From Gp6-AA40 sp036274155 (GTDB lineage: Bacteria; Acidobacteriota; Vicinamibacteria; Vicinamibacterales; UBA2999), in assembly GCA_036274155.1 (NCBI GenBank), contig DASUGH010000052.1:32179-96178 (forward strand): a DNA stretch of 64,000 nt. Reading direction: 5' to 3'. The notes beneath the pieces are model-generated. The model was not told the origin of the DNA. It did not search any database and saw only the letters and a list, made by a program, of their open reading frames with translations. Shown piece by piece: positions 18,136 through 27,270 of this stretch (the stretch's first letter is position 1; each line of letters opens with the position of its first letter). A program made the position numbers and the translations under genes.

Positions 18136-21100
18136 TCATCGTAAGCTTACCGATCCGGCGCCGCAGATTTTCTCGACCTCCGACACGAGCTCCTCCGAGG
18201 GCCGCACGCGGATTTGCGTGTTCACGTCGATCTTCACACGCAGCCGCCCGCTCGCGCCCTGAAGCTCCACATCGAAGGCGATCGGGCGATCGCCCTTGTG
18301 CTGGGCGAAGACATCCCATAACCGCTCGAAGGTGCCGCGGTCGTGGGGAGGCGTCGACAACCGGATCGCCACGAGCTTGGCCAGGCGCTCTCGCACCATT
18401 TCGAGCGGCACGATCTCGGTCGCCAGGATCCGGGCCGACTCGTCGTCGCGTTCGAAGCGTCCTTTGACCAGGACCATCTGACCGTTGTCCGAGGCTGCGT
18501 GCCCGTACTGCTTGAAGGCATCCGGGAACACCACGACTTCCACGCTTCCCGTCGCATCCTCGAGCATGAATACGCACATCCGGTCGCCCTTGCGGGTCTT
18601 GAGCGGGCGCAGCGCCGAGACGATGCCGCCGATTGAGATGTCTTCTGCGACGCGCGCCGCCGGCGGCGCAACGGAGGAGGCGCTTGCGGTCGCGTCCTCC
18701 CCTTCGTCGACCACCACCGCTGTCTCTTTCCGAAGCATCAGCTCGCTCGTCGGTTGCGCGCCGTACAGGCGCAGATCGGTGGCGTAGCGATCGACCGGAT
18801 GACCGCTCCAGTACAGCCCCAGCGATTCCTTCTCGAAATTGAGCTGTTCGATCTCCGACCACGGAAGGACGTCTGGCAGCCGGACGCTGACCGGCCCCGA
18901 CATCTCCTCCGAGCCACCGAACAGATCCTCCTGTCCAAGGTCCTTGTTCCGCTGGGTACGGCTGCCGTGCTCACAAGCGCCGTCAATGGCCGCGAACAGC
19001 CGGGCGCGGATCTCTCGCAGCGGCGCCGGCTGTCCGGCCGGTCCTTTCGCCGCGACGAGCGAATCGCAGGCGCCCGATTTGACCAGCGCTTCGAAGACCC
19101 GCTTGTTGACCAGACGGAGATCGAGGATCTCACAGAGCGCATGCAGTGACGGGATCCGGCCTCCGAGAGCGGCGCGCGCCTCGAGGATCGACCTGATGGC
19201 GCCTTCTCCCAGCCCTTTGATCGCGGTCAGCCCGAATCGCACGCCGCACCCGCGCTCCACCGAGAAGTGGAGCTGGCTCTCGTTGATGTCCGGCGGCATG
19301 ACCGGAATGCCGCGCTCGCGCGCCTCTGCCAGGTACATCGACAGCTTGTCTGTGTTCTGCGCCTCGATCGTCAGGAGCGCCGCTGTGAAGTGCCACGGAT
19401 AGTTCGCCTTGAGGTAGGCGGTCTGATACGCAAGGAAGGCATACGCCGTCGAGTGCGACTTGTTGAAGCCGTAGCCGGCGAAGTACTCCATCAGGTCGAA
19501 GATCTTGCCGGCCTTCTTCTCGTTGATCCCCTTGGCGCGGGCGCCCGTCATGAACGCCTCGCGCTGCTTGGCCATGACCTTGGGATCCTTCTTGCCCATG
19601 GCCTTGCGCAGCACGTCGGCCTGACCCATGCTGAAACCAGCGAGCGACTGCGCGATGCGCATCACCTGTTCCTGATAGGCGATGACGCCATACGTGTCCG
19701 CGAGGATCGGCTCGAGCTGCGGCAGCTCGTATTTGATCTCCGTTCTTCCCTGCTTCCGCGAGACGAAGTCGTCGACCATGCCCGACTTGAGCGGCCCCGG
19801 CCGGTACAGGGCGTTGAGGGCAATCAGATCGTCCAGCCGCTCGGGCTTGGCCTTGCGCAGCAGGTCGCGCATGCCCGAGCTCTCGAACTGGAAGATGCCG
19901 TAGGCGGCACCTTCGCCGAACACCTTGTATGTCTTCGCATCGTCGAGTGGAATGGTGTCGATGTCGAGGTCGACGCCTTCGGTGCGCCGGATCTCGTCGA
20001 GACAGTCGCGGATGAGCGTCAGCGTGCTCAATCCGAGGAAGTCCATCTTCAAGAGGCCGACCCGCTCGACCTCCTTCATGTTCCACTGCGTCGTGATTTC
20101 GTCGCGGGCTCCCTTGTAGAGCGGGGCGTAGTCGGTGATGGGGCCGGGAGCGATCACCACGCCGGCGGCGTGCACCGAGGCGTGTCTCGACATCCCCTCC
20201 AGGCGGCGGCCGATGTCGATGACCTCCTTGACCTTGGCGTCCTTCGCCGCCATGTCCTTGAGGATCGGGTTCTCGTTGAGCGCCTTGTCGAGCGTCATGT
20301 CGAGCGCCGGCGGAATCTGCTTGGCGATGCGGTCCACGTCGGCGTACGGCATGTCGAGCGCCCGGCCCACGTCGCGGACGACGGCCTTGGCCTTCATCGT
20401 TCCGAACGTGATGATCTGCGCCACGTTCTCGCGGCCGTACTTCCGCGTCACGTAGTCGATCACCTCGCCGCGCCGGCGCTCGCAGAAATCGACGTCGATG
20501 TCTGGCAGCGACACGCGTTCCGGGTTCAGGAAGCGCTCGAAAATCAAATCGAAGTCGAGCGGGTCGACGTCGGTGATGCGCATGCACCAGGCGACGAGCG
20601 ATCCGGCCGCGGAGCCTCGTCCCGGGCCGACCGGGATGCCTTCCTCGCGGGCGTAGCGGATGAAGTCCCAGACGATGAGGAAGTAGCCGACGTACCCCAT
20701 CTTCCGAATCATCTCGAGCTCGTACTCGAGACGGCTGACGTATTCGTCGAGGGTGTGCCCGAGGCGCCCGGCTGTCGACAGCTGCTGCAGCCGCGTCATG
20801 CGCTGCGCGAACCCCGCGCGGACGACGTGCTCGAAATACTGATCGAGCGTGAAGCCGTCGGGCACGCCGAAAGACGGCAGGTGGTTCTGCCCCTTCGGAA
20901 TCGTGACGTTGCAGCGCTCCGCGATCGCCAGCGTGTTCCGCAAGGCGTCGGGATGATCCGCGAACACGTGCGCCATCTGCTCGGCGGTCTTGAGGAAGAA
21001 CTGATCGCCGGTGTAGCGCAGGCGCTGGGCATCGTTCACCGTCTTGCCGGTGCCGATGCACAGCAGGATGTCGTGCGGCTGATAGTCGCCCTGCCGCAGG

Positions 21101-21726
21101 TAGTGGACGTCGTTGGTCGCCACGAGCGGCAGGTTGAGCTCGCGGGCGAGCGGCAGGATGCCGCGGTTGACGACCTTCTGCTCCTCGATGCCCTGATACT
21201 GCATCTCGAGGAAGAAGTTCCGCGGTCCCAGAATGTCCCGCAGCCGCGCCGCCGCCTCGAGCGCCGGCCTCGCCTGCTCCACCTTCAGCGCGCTGGCCAC
21301 CTCCCCTTTCAGGCAGCTGCTCAGCCCGATGAGGCCGGTGGAGTGCGCCGCCAGCAGATCGCGATCGATACGGGGACGGTAGTAGAAGCCTTCGGTATAG
21401 CCGGCCGACACCAGCTTGATGAGGTTCTTGTACCCTTCGTCCGTCTCGGCCAGCAGCACCAGATGATTCGTCTCGGTCTGCGGACCGCTCTTGTCGAACC
21501 GGCTGCCCTGCGCGACGTAGACCTCGCAGCCGAGAATCGGCTTCAAGCCCCGGTCGCGCGCGTGATCGTGGAAGACCACCGACGAAAACATGTTGCCGTG
21601 CTCGGTCACCGCCAGGGCGGGCATCTTCAGCCGCACCGCTTCGTCGAGCAGTTCGTCGATGCGGCAGGCGCCATCGAGCAGCGAGAACTCGGTGTGGAGA
21701 TGAAGGTGGACGAAGTCGGTGTTCAT
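18136..21726 (-). CDS. dnaE: DNA polymerase III subunit alpha
   Basis: Replicative polymerase of the DnaE1 type. The 1196-residue protein starts MNTDFVHLHLHTEFSLLDGA. Domains in order: PHP (about 1-280, with TEHGNMFSSVVFHDHAR), the family C polymerase core with GPGRGSAAGSLVAWCM and LPDIDVDFCERRRGEVIDYV (catalytic Asp), the thumb/fingers and HhH region (GYGFNKSHSTAYAFLAYQTA), and a C-terminal OB fold (about 1010-1110). The start lies only 18 bp from a heptad-repeat array that fills the upstream gap to guaA, so the promoter must lie in or beyond that array. Confidence 0.96.
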   Translation of the reverse strand: MNTDFVHLHLHTEFSLLDGACRIDELLDEAVRLKMPALAVTEHGNMFSSVVFHDHARDRGLKPILGCEVYVAQGSRFDKSGPQTETNHLVLLAETDEGYKNLIKLVSAGYTEGFYYRPRIDRDLLAAHSTGLIGLSSCLKGEVASALKVEQARPALEAAARLRDILGPRNFFLEMQYQGIEEQKVVNRGILPLARELNLPLVATNDVHYLRQGDYQPHDILLCIGTGKTVNDAQRLRYTGDQFFLKTAEQMAHVFADHPDALRNTLAIAERCNVTIPKGQNHLPSFGVPDGFTLDQYFEHVVRAGFAQRMTRLQQLSTAGRLGHTLDEYVSRLEYELEMIRKMGYVGYFLIVWDFIRYAREEGIPVGPGRGSAAGSLVAWCMRITDVDPLDFDLIFERFLNPERVSLPDIDVDFCERRRGEVIDYVTRKYGRENVAQIITFGTMKAKAVVRDVGRALDMPYADVDRIAKQIPPALDMTLDKALNENPILKDMAAKDAKVKEVIDIGRRLEGMSRHASVHAAGVVIAPGPITDYAPLYKGARDEITTQWNMKEVERVGLLKMDFLGLSTLTLIRDCLDEIRRTEGVDLDIDTIPLDDAKTYKVFGEGAAYGIFQFESSGMRDLLRKAKPERLDDLIALNALYRPGPLKSGMVDDFVSRKQGRTEIKYELPQLEPILADTYGVIAYQEQVMRIAQSLAGFSMGQADVLRKAMGKKDPKVMAKQREAFMTGARAKGINEKKAGKIFDLMEYFAGYGFNKSHSTAYAFLAYQTAYLKANYPWHFTAALLTIEAQNTDKLSMYLAEARERGIPVMPPDINESQLHFSVERGCGVRFGLTAIKGLGEGAIRSILEARAALGGRIPSLHALCEILDLRLVNKRVFEALVKSGACDSLVAAKGPAGQPAPLREIRARLFAAIDGACEHGSRTQRNKDLGQEDLFGGSEEMSGPVSVRLPDVLPWSEIEQLNFEKESLGLYWSGHPVDRYATDLRLYGAQPTSELMLRKETAVVVDEGEDATASASSVAPPAARVAEDISIGGIVSALRPLKTRKGDRMCVFMLEDATGSVEVVVFPDAFKQYGHAASDNGQMVLVKGRFERDDESARILATEIVPLEMVRERLAKLVAIRLSTPPHDRGTFERLWDVFAQHKGDRPIAFDVELQGASGRLRVKIDVNTQIRVRPSEELVSEVEKICGAGSVSLR

Positions 21727-21743
21727 GCCACTAAATCAGAGCC

Positions 21744-22152
21744 GTTCCAGGTTCCGGGTTCCACGTTCCGCGTTCGTACTCGTTCAGGTTCGTGAGTTCG
21801 GGGTTCTCGAGTTCCAGGTTCTCGGGTTCAGGTTCGCGGTTCCAGGTTCGAGGTTCCAGGTTCGAACCCCGAACCATGAACAAGTTCGAACGCCGAACCG
21901 TGAACTGTTCGAACGCCGAACCGTGAACAAGTTCGAACCCGGAACGTGAACAGTTCGAACCCCGAACCGTGAACTTGTTCGAACGTGGAACCATGAACTG
22001 TTCGAACGTGGAACCGTGAACTGCTCGAACGTGGAACCGAGAACTGTTCGAACGCCGAACCGTGAACTGTTCGAACGCCGAACCGTGAACGGTTCGAACG
22101 TGGAACCGTGAACTGTTCGAACATGGAACCCGGAACCAGGAACCCGGAACCC
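21744..22152. repeat. Heptad (GTTCNNN / GAACNNN) repeat array between guaA and dnaE
   Basis: About 410 bp of short repeats with no credible gene. From 21744 to about 21860 the plus strand carries GTTC words spaced mostly 6-8 bases apart. From 21860 to 22152 there are twelve head-to-tail units of 22-24 bp, each starting with the palindrome GTTCGAAC and continuing with GAAC words every 7 bases (for example GTTCGAACGCCGAACC). The left part is thus roughly the reverse complement of the right part. Units abut with no spacers, so this is not a CRISPR. Confidence 0.9.
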
Positions 22153-22156
22153 GTCA

Positions 22157-23710
22157 TCATTCCCACTCGATCGTCGACGGCGGCTTCGAGGAGATGTCGT
22201 AGACGACGCGATTGATCCCGCGAACTTCGTTCACGATCCGCGACGAGATCGATGCCAGCAGATCATGCGGCAGCCGTGCCCAGTCGGCGGTCATGCCGTC
22301 GAGGCTCTCGACGGCGCGAATCGCCACGGTGTACTCGTAGGTGCGCGCGTCGCCCATCACCCCGACGCTCCGTACCGGCAGCAGCACCGCGAAACTCTGC
22401 CACAGCCGCTCGTACCACCCCGCGGCTCTGATCTCTTCGGCGACGATGCGATCGGCGAGCCGCAGCAGATCGAGCCGCTGCCGCGAGAGCTCTCCGACGA
22501 TCCGGACGGCGAGACCGGGACCCGGGAATGGCTGCCGAACGACGAATTCCTTGTCGAGCCCGAGATCCTGACCGGCACGGCGGACTTCGTCCTTGAACAG
22601 ATCGCGCAGCGGCTCGACGAGAGCAAACCGCATCCGCTCGGGAAGACCACCGACGTTGTGATGGCTCTTGATGACCACTGCCGGTCCATGAACCGATGCC
22701 GACTCGATGACGTCGGGATAGAGCGTTCCCTGTCCCAGGAAATCGAACCCGCCCAGCTCGGTCGCCCGCCGCTCGAACACGTCAATGAAGGTCGCGCCAA
22801 TGATCTTCCGCTTCTGCTCAGGATCGATCACTCCGCGCAGACGCTCGAGAAACAGATCCGAAGCGTCGACGAAGTCGAGCGGCAGCCGCAGCTTTTCACG
22901 AAAGCGCTTCTGAATCTGATTCGCCTCGTCGTACCGCAGCAGGCCGTTATCGACGAAGATGCACGTCAGGCGATCGCCGATGGCCCGATGAATGAGCAGC
23001 GCCGCGACCGTCGAGTCGACACCGCCGGAGAGCCCGCAGACGACGCGACCGCCGCCGACCTGACGGCGGATGCGTTCCACCGCCTCTTCGATGAACGACG
23101 CCATCGTCCAGTCGCCAGAGCAGCCGCACACGTCATAGGCAAACGTGCGCAGAATCGCCAGGCCATGATCGGTGTGAGCGACCTCGGGGTGGAAGAGCAG
23201 CGCATAGAGCCGCCGCGCCGGCGCTTCCATCGCCACGACCGGCGCCGTCGTGCTCGTGGCGGCGACTGAAAAACCGGGCGGCACGCTGCCGACGTCGTCG
23301 CCGTGGCTCGCCCAGACGCGAAGCTCCGCCGGTACGTGCGCGAAGAGCTGCGGCGGAGGCGAGCCACCGCCGTTGCTCACGCGGACCTGCGCGTGGCCAA
23401 ATTCGCGGCGGCCCGACCGGCGAACCTCGCCGCCGAGCATGTCGGTCATCAGCTGCATGCCGTAGCAGATGCCGAGGACGGGGATGCCAAGCTCGAAGAG
23501 GGCTGGGTCACACCGAGGCGCGCCGGCGTCCGAGACGCTGCTCGGCCCGCCCGAAAGGATGATCCCTGCCGGATTCCTCTCTCGCAGTCGGTCGAGCGAA
23601 GTATTGAATGGGACGATTTCCGAGTACACCGACAGCTCCCGCAACCGCCGGGCGATGAGCTGCGTGTACTGCGAACCGAAATCCAGGACCAGGATGGTTT
23701 GGTGAGCCAC
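22157..23710 (-). CDS. guaA: GMP synthase (glutamine-hydrolysing)
   Basis: Converts XMP to GMP using glutamine and ATP. The 517-residue protein has an N-terminal class I glutamine amidotransferase domain with Cys82 in LGICYGMQLM. The PP-loop ATPase domain has GLSGGVDSTVAALL, and the C-terminal dimerisation domain has VGVMGDARTYEYTVAIRA and ends in KPPSTIEWE. Length and motif order are normal. The start is GTG with no clear ribosome-binding site. A divergent lipoprotein gene begins 43 bp away. Confidence 0.95.
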   Translation of the reverse strand: MAHQTILVLDFGSQYTQLIARRLRELSVYSEIVPFNTSLDRLRERNPAGIILSGGPSSVSDAGAPRCDPALFELGIPVLGICYGMQLMTDMLGGEVRRSGRREFGHAQVRVSNGGGSPPPQLFAHVPAELRVWASHGDDVGSVPPGFSVAATSTTAPVVAMEAPARRLYALLFHPEVAHTDHGLAILRTFAYDVCGCSGDWTMASFIEEAVERIRRQVGGGRVVCGLSGGVDSTVAALLIHRAIGDRLTCIFVDNGLLRYDEANQIQKRFREKLRLPLDFVDASDLFLERLRGVIDPEQKRKIIGATFIDVFERRATELGGFDFLGQGTLYPDVIESASVHGPAVVIKSHHNVGGLPERMRFALVEPLRDLFKDEVRRAGQDLGLDKEFVVRQPFPGPGLAVRIVGELSRQRLDLLRLADRIVAEEIRAAGWYERLWQSFAVLLPVRSVGVMGDARTYEYTVAIRAVESLDGMTADWARLPHDLLASISSRIVNEVRGINRVVYDISSKPPSTIEWE

Positions 23711-23741
23711 GGGAAAAACGGAGTCAGTGCGAGCCGCTCGT

Positions 23742-23747
23742 ATTATA
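23742..23747 (-). promoter_or_regulatory. Candidate -10 box for guaA
   Basis: On the minus strand the 42-bp divergent gap holds a perfect TATAAT, about 32 bases before the guaA GTG. No good -35 hexamer is seen 16-18 bases upstream. The same AT-rich patch reads TATTAT on the plus strand, about 6 bases before the GTG of the divergent lipoprotein gene, which could make that transcript leaderless. Confidence 0.35.
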
Positions 23748-23752
23748 TAGGG

Positions 23753-24982
23753 GTGTCTTCCCTTCGGCGCCCCATATCTTGCGCCTTTGCGCTTCTAGGT
23801 GCGATGGTATCGCCTTTGGGCGGGTGCCCCGAAAAGGCGAAGAAGCCTGACAGCGTTGCGGCAACGGCTCCTGCTCCGCTGTTGCCCGCCAATGACGCCT
23901 GGACGATTCAGCTGTCGTCAAATCCCTCGGCAGAGGGTGCCGCAGACGATGAGCGCCTCTACGTCCCGCTGAAGACGGACCGGCTCGTGGCGTTGGCTCT
24001 CGAGACCGGAGAGCAGGTGTGGGAGAGCAAGGACCCGGTCGCTACTGCGCAGCCTCCGGTCGTCAGCGGCCCGTCGATATTCGTTGCCACGGCAGAGGCG
24101 ATCCTGGAGCTCGACGCTTCGACGGGCATCACCCGGCGCCGTGTGTCTCTTTCCGCGCCATCAGTCGGGCCGTTGACGAGCGCCGGCGATCTCCTGCTCG
24201 TCCCCCAGTCGCCTGACCTTCTCGTCGCGCTGCGCATCTCGGACGGTTCACGTGCCTGGACCGCAACGCTCGGCGCGCCGGTCCAGTACGCCGCGGCCAT
24301 CCACCATGACCGATCGGCAGCCTATTTTGCTCTTGGCGAGGGCAGCCTGGCGGCCGTGTCGCTGGCGTCAGGGAAGATCCTGTGGACGGTGCAGGGCCTG
24401 GGCGCACTTACACCAGTTGTCGCCGCAGGCGATCGGGTGCTGGTGGGGTCGACAGACAAGGCCGACAAGATGTTCTACGCCTTCAACGCGAAGAACGGCG
24501 CCGAGTCCTGGCGTTTGTCGGCCGGCGACGTCGTAGGGGCCGCGTCAGCGGATGGGCTCGTCTTCATCGTCTCGAAAGACAACGTCGTCAAGGCGGTCAA
24601 CCGCGATTCGGGTAATCAGCGGTGGATCAAGACGATGAACACGCGACCGCTGATGCCGCCGCGGGTGATCGGCAATCAGCTGCTGGTGGTGGGGGTCAGC
24701 CCCGTCCTCACGCTGCACGACGTCAAGACTGGCATGCCCGCCGGCACGTATGCCTTTTCCGGCAGTCTTCATGGCGCCATCCTGGAGGGTCAACCCGTCT
24801 TGACGTCAGGTGGGCCAGATGGCTCGGGTCCCCGCCTGATCCTGATCACCCGCGATGGCCGCGTCGTCGCGCTCCGGCCGGGTGCGGAGGGCTCCAAGAC
24901 GGATCCCGGCGCGGAACCTGACGACAAAGATTCCGAGCCGAGCGAGCCTCCTGCCAGACCCGATGCTACGGTCGGCCGCTGA
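23753..24982 (+). CDS. PQQ-repeat (BamB-like) beta-propeller lipoprotein
   Basis: Exported eight-bladed propeller protein. The GTG at 23753 was chosen because it gives a lipoprotein signal with lipobox SPLGGC, where Cys is about residue 25. The 409-residue protein repeats PQQ-like blades such as LVALALETGEQVWESKD, LVALRISDGSRAWTATL and VSLASGKILWTVQGL. The architecture resembles BamB of the outer-membrane assembly machine, but PQQ-repeat lipoproteins of other function look alike. Its last 17 bp overlap the convergent aminotransferase gene. Confidence 0.7.
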   Translation: MSSLRRPISCAFALLGAMVSPLGGCPEKAKKPDSVAATAPAPLLPANDAWTIQLSSNPSAEGAADDERLYVPLKTDRLVALALETGEQVWESKDPVATAQPPVVSGPSIFVATAEAILELDASTGITRRRVSLSAPSVGPLTSAGDLLLVPQSPDLLVALRISDGSRAWTATLGAPVQYAAAIHHDRSAAYFALGEGSLAAVSLASGKILWTVQGLGALTPVVAAGDRVLVGSTDKADKMFYAFNAKNGAESWRLSAGDVVGAASADGLVFIVSKDNVVKAVNRDSGNQRWIKTMNTRPLMPPRVIGNQLLVVGVSPVLTLHDVKTGMPAGTYAFSGSLHGAILEGQPVLTSGGPDGSGPRLILITRDGRVVALRPGAEGSKTDPGAEPDDKDSEPSEPPARPDATVGR

Positions 24983-26195
24983 GGGCCGGTGCCAGGACGC
25001 CGGCGAGCCGCCGGATGCCTTCCTCGATGCGTTCGGGCGGCGGCTCGGCAAACGACAGCCGGATCGTGTCGTGTCCGGAGCCGTCGACGTGAAATGCGCT
25101 GCCCACGACGAACACCACCTGCTGCTCGAGCGCTCGCGCGAGGAGCTCCGTGTCGGTGCAGCCGGCGGGAAGATTCGCCCAGATGAAGAAGCCACCCTTT
25201 GGCGTCTGCCACGACAGTCGATTGCCGATCTCTCGCCTGATGGCGCGCTCCATCACGTCGCGCTTGAGCCGGTAGCGAGCGCGCAGGGCCGGGGCCAGCC
25301 GCTCGATCAGACCGCGTTGTACGGCCGCATACGCGATGCGCTGGTCGAGAATGCCCGATGTGAGGTCGACTGACTGCTTCGCAGTCTCCAGCCGATCGAT
25401 GAGTGGCGGCGGCGCTACGACCCATCCCACCCGGAAACCAGGCGCCAGCGTCTTCGAGAACGTGCTCAGATAGAAGACGCGGCCATGGCTGTCGTCGCTT
25501 CGAATGGGCCGCGTTTCTGCCTCTGTGGCGACATCCTCGAAATACAGGGAGCCGTAAGGATCGTCCTCGAGGATCAGGACGTCGCGCCGTTCCGCCCATT
25601 CGATCAACCGTTTCCGTTTGCCGACCGCAAGGAGCACGCCGGTCGGGTTCTGGAAGTTCGGAATCAGGTAGAGCAGCTTGACGCGCTTTCCGGCGCGAGT
25701 CTCTCGCTGCCAGACGTCGTCGAGCACGTCGAGATCGATACCGTCATTGAGCTGCGTGACGCCGACGACGTCCGCCTGCGCGTTCCTGAAGGCGGCGATG
25801 CCGCCGGTGAACGTCGGAAGCTCGACGAGCACCACGTCACCGGGACTGACCAGCAGCCGGGCAGTCAGATCGATGGCCTGCTGCGAGCCGCTCGTGATCA
25901 TCACTTCGTCGATCGTGGCGCGGATCCCGCGCTCGTCGAGAATCGCGAGGATCGATTCGAGGAGTGGTCTGTAGCCGCGCGTCGGTCCGTACTGGAGCGT
26001 ACCGGAGTCGCGACCGCTCAAGAGCTCCGCCGTGATGGCGCGCAATTCGTCCCACGGGAACAGGGTCGCATCCGGATAACCCGGCGCGAACGACACCAGA
26101 TCGGCCTTGTTCGCCACCACGGTACCCATCCGGCGAATGGCAGACTCCTGAAGCTGCCGGCCGGCCGGCGAGAGAAAGCGCTCGTAGTTGATCAT
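24966..26195 (-). CDS. PLP-dependent aminotransferase (class I/II, LysN/MocR-type)
   Basis: Fold-type I aminotransferase of the 2-aminoadipate/MocR-like branch. The ATG at 26195 overlaps the stop of the upstream membrane-protein gene by 4 bp; codons further upstream are antisense noise. The 409-residue protein shows LQYGPTRGYRPL, the Asn-Pro motif IPNFQNPTGVLL, the PLP-phosphate region LEDDPYGSLYF and the Schiff-base Lys in YLSTFSKTLAPGFRVGWV. It lacks the GntR DNA-binding domain of MocR regulators. The amino-acid substrate cannot be told from the sequence. Confidence 0.85.
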   Translation of the reverse strand: MINYERFLSPAGRQLQESAIRRMGTVVANKADLVSFAPGYPDATLFPWDELRAITAELLSGRDSGTLQYGPTRGYRPLLESILAILDERGIRATIDEVMITSGSQQAIDLTARLLVSPGDVVLVELPTFTGGIAAFRNAQADVVGVTQLNDGIDLDVLDDVWQRETRAGKRVKLLYLIPNFQNPTGVLLAVGKRKRLIEWAERRDVLILEDDPYGSLYFEDVATEAETRPIRSDDSHGRVFYLSTFSKTLAPGFRVGWVVAPPPLIDRLETAKQSVDLTSGILDQRIAYAAVQRGLIERLAPALRARYRLKRDVMERAIRREIGNRLSWQTPKGGFFIWANLPAGCTDTELLARALEQQVVFVVGSAFHVDGSGHDTIRLSFAEPPPERIEEGIRRLAGVLAPALSGRP

Positions 26196-27220
26196 GACGG
26201 GTTCGTAGAGGGTTCCGAGCCGTCGAGCATGCGGTCCCCTTGAACGACAGGGATCGGCAACGGGTTGCCTTCGGCAGTGCGTTCGCTGAAGCGCCGGTAG
26301 AGCGTCAGATAGGCGCCGATTGATGACAGTCCGATGTACTGAAAGACGATCGCCCGCAGCACGAGCGCCACGAGCTGCAGCGGGACGGCTGCCAGCCAGG
26401 CCAGCGGAACGAGGAAGATCAGCCCGAGCGCCGTGAACGCCAGGAGCGACGCGCCGGTCGCCAGGGCGACCATCGCCAGCACAACGCCAAAGACACCAAT
26501 CACGAGACGCCGTTCGTGCCGCACGAACGCCAGCACCCGCCGTGCCGCGGCGGCGACGCCGCAGTCGTCCGCGGCGATCACGATCTGCACCAGCAGGTAC
26601 AAGAGATTCACCAGCGTCGTCCACAGGACGAAGACGACAATGACGAGCGTAGCCACCCACCAGCTCTCACCGGACGCCCGAGTGGCAACGACAGCGAAAT
26701 AGGCGCCGCCCGATCCCAGATAGATGGCCATCAGCACGAAGCCGAGCCGGGCGTATCGTGGGAACAAGGTTCGCGCGGAGTCGATGAACAGCTCGATGGA
26801 AAAGGCTGCCGCCCTGTCGATCACGCCAGGCGGCAGCGAGGAGCCCGCGCCGGTCTGCCGGTCTCCTCGCACCAGCACCCCGACCGTGCCGCCCTTTATC
26901 AGGAAGACGAAGAGCGAGCCGCCGACGATGACCAGCGCCAGTGATAGGAGGAAGGCGACGAGGATCACCCGGTGCGCCAGCAGCGAGCTCACCAGCCCGG
27001 CGGCGATGACCCGCCAGTCGAGGGTGTTGAGCGCCTCGGTGTCGGCGCCGATCACGATGGTGACCAGCAGCACGCCGCCGATGAGCGGCGCGGCGATCAC
27101 GAGCTTGAACAAGCCGTCGGCCACCGACTGGATCAGCGCGACGGGCCAGTTCGCGGCGGCGACCAGGGCACCGCGCTTGAGGACCGCTCTGAGCGTCTGC
27201 GTGACTGACACGGGGTACAT
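26192..27220 (-). CDS. Polytopic membrane protein of unknown function
   Basis: A 342-residue hydrophobic protein with about six membrane spans. These include segments near residues 35-57 (LFKLVIAAPLIGGVLLVTIV), 85-110, 160-180, 190-215, 240-275 and 280-310. No catalytic or transport motif was recognised. The stop overlaps the aminotransferase ATG by 4 bp, so the two are likely co-transcribed. The start is 51 bp from the divergent large histidine kinase gene. Confidence 0.65.
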   Translation of the reverse strand: MYPVSVTQTLRAVLKRGALVAAANWPVALIQSVADGLFKLVIAAPLIGGVLLVTIVIGADTEALNTLDWRVIAAGLVSSLLAHRVILVAFLLSLALVIVGGSLFVFLIKGGTVGVLVRGDRQTGAGSSLPPGVIDRAAAFSIELFIDSARTLFPRYARLGFVLMAIYLGSGGAYFAVVATRASGESWWVATLVIVVFVLWTTLVNLLYLLVQIVIAADDCGVAAAARRVLAFVRHERRLVIGVFGVVLAMVALATGASLLAFTALGLIFLVPLAWLAAVPLQLVALVLRAIVFQYIGLSSIGAYLTLYRRFSERTAEGNPLPIPVVQGDRMLDGSEPSTNPS

Positions 27221-27270
27221 GTCAATTCTACCCCCCGACGGGCCAGGCGGCCCGCCGGGAAGCTCGTAGA

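Noticed and set aside
21858..21868. tRNA TpsiC-arm look-alike (GGTTCGAACCC).
   Set aside because: It is one of many repeats in the array; no acceptor stem, anticodon arm or 3' end is present.
21860..22152. CRISPR array.
   Set aside because: Units of 22-24 bp abut each other with no unique spacers, and there are no cas genes.
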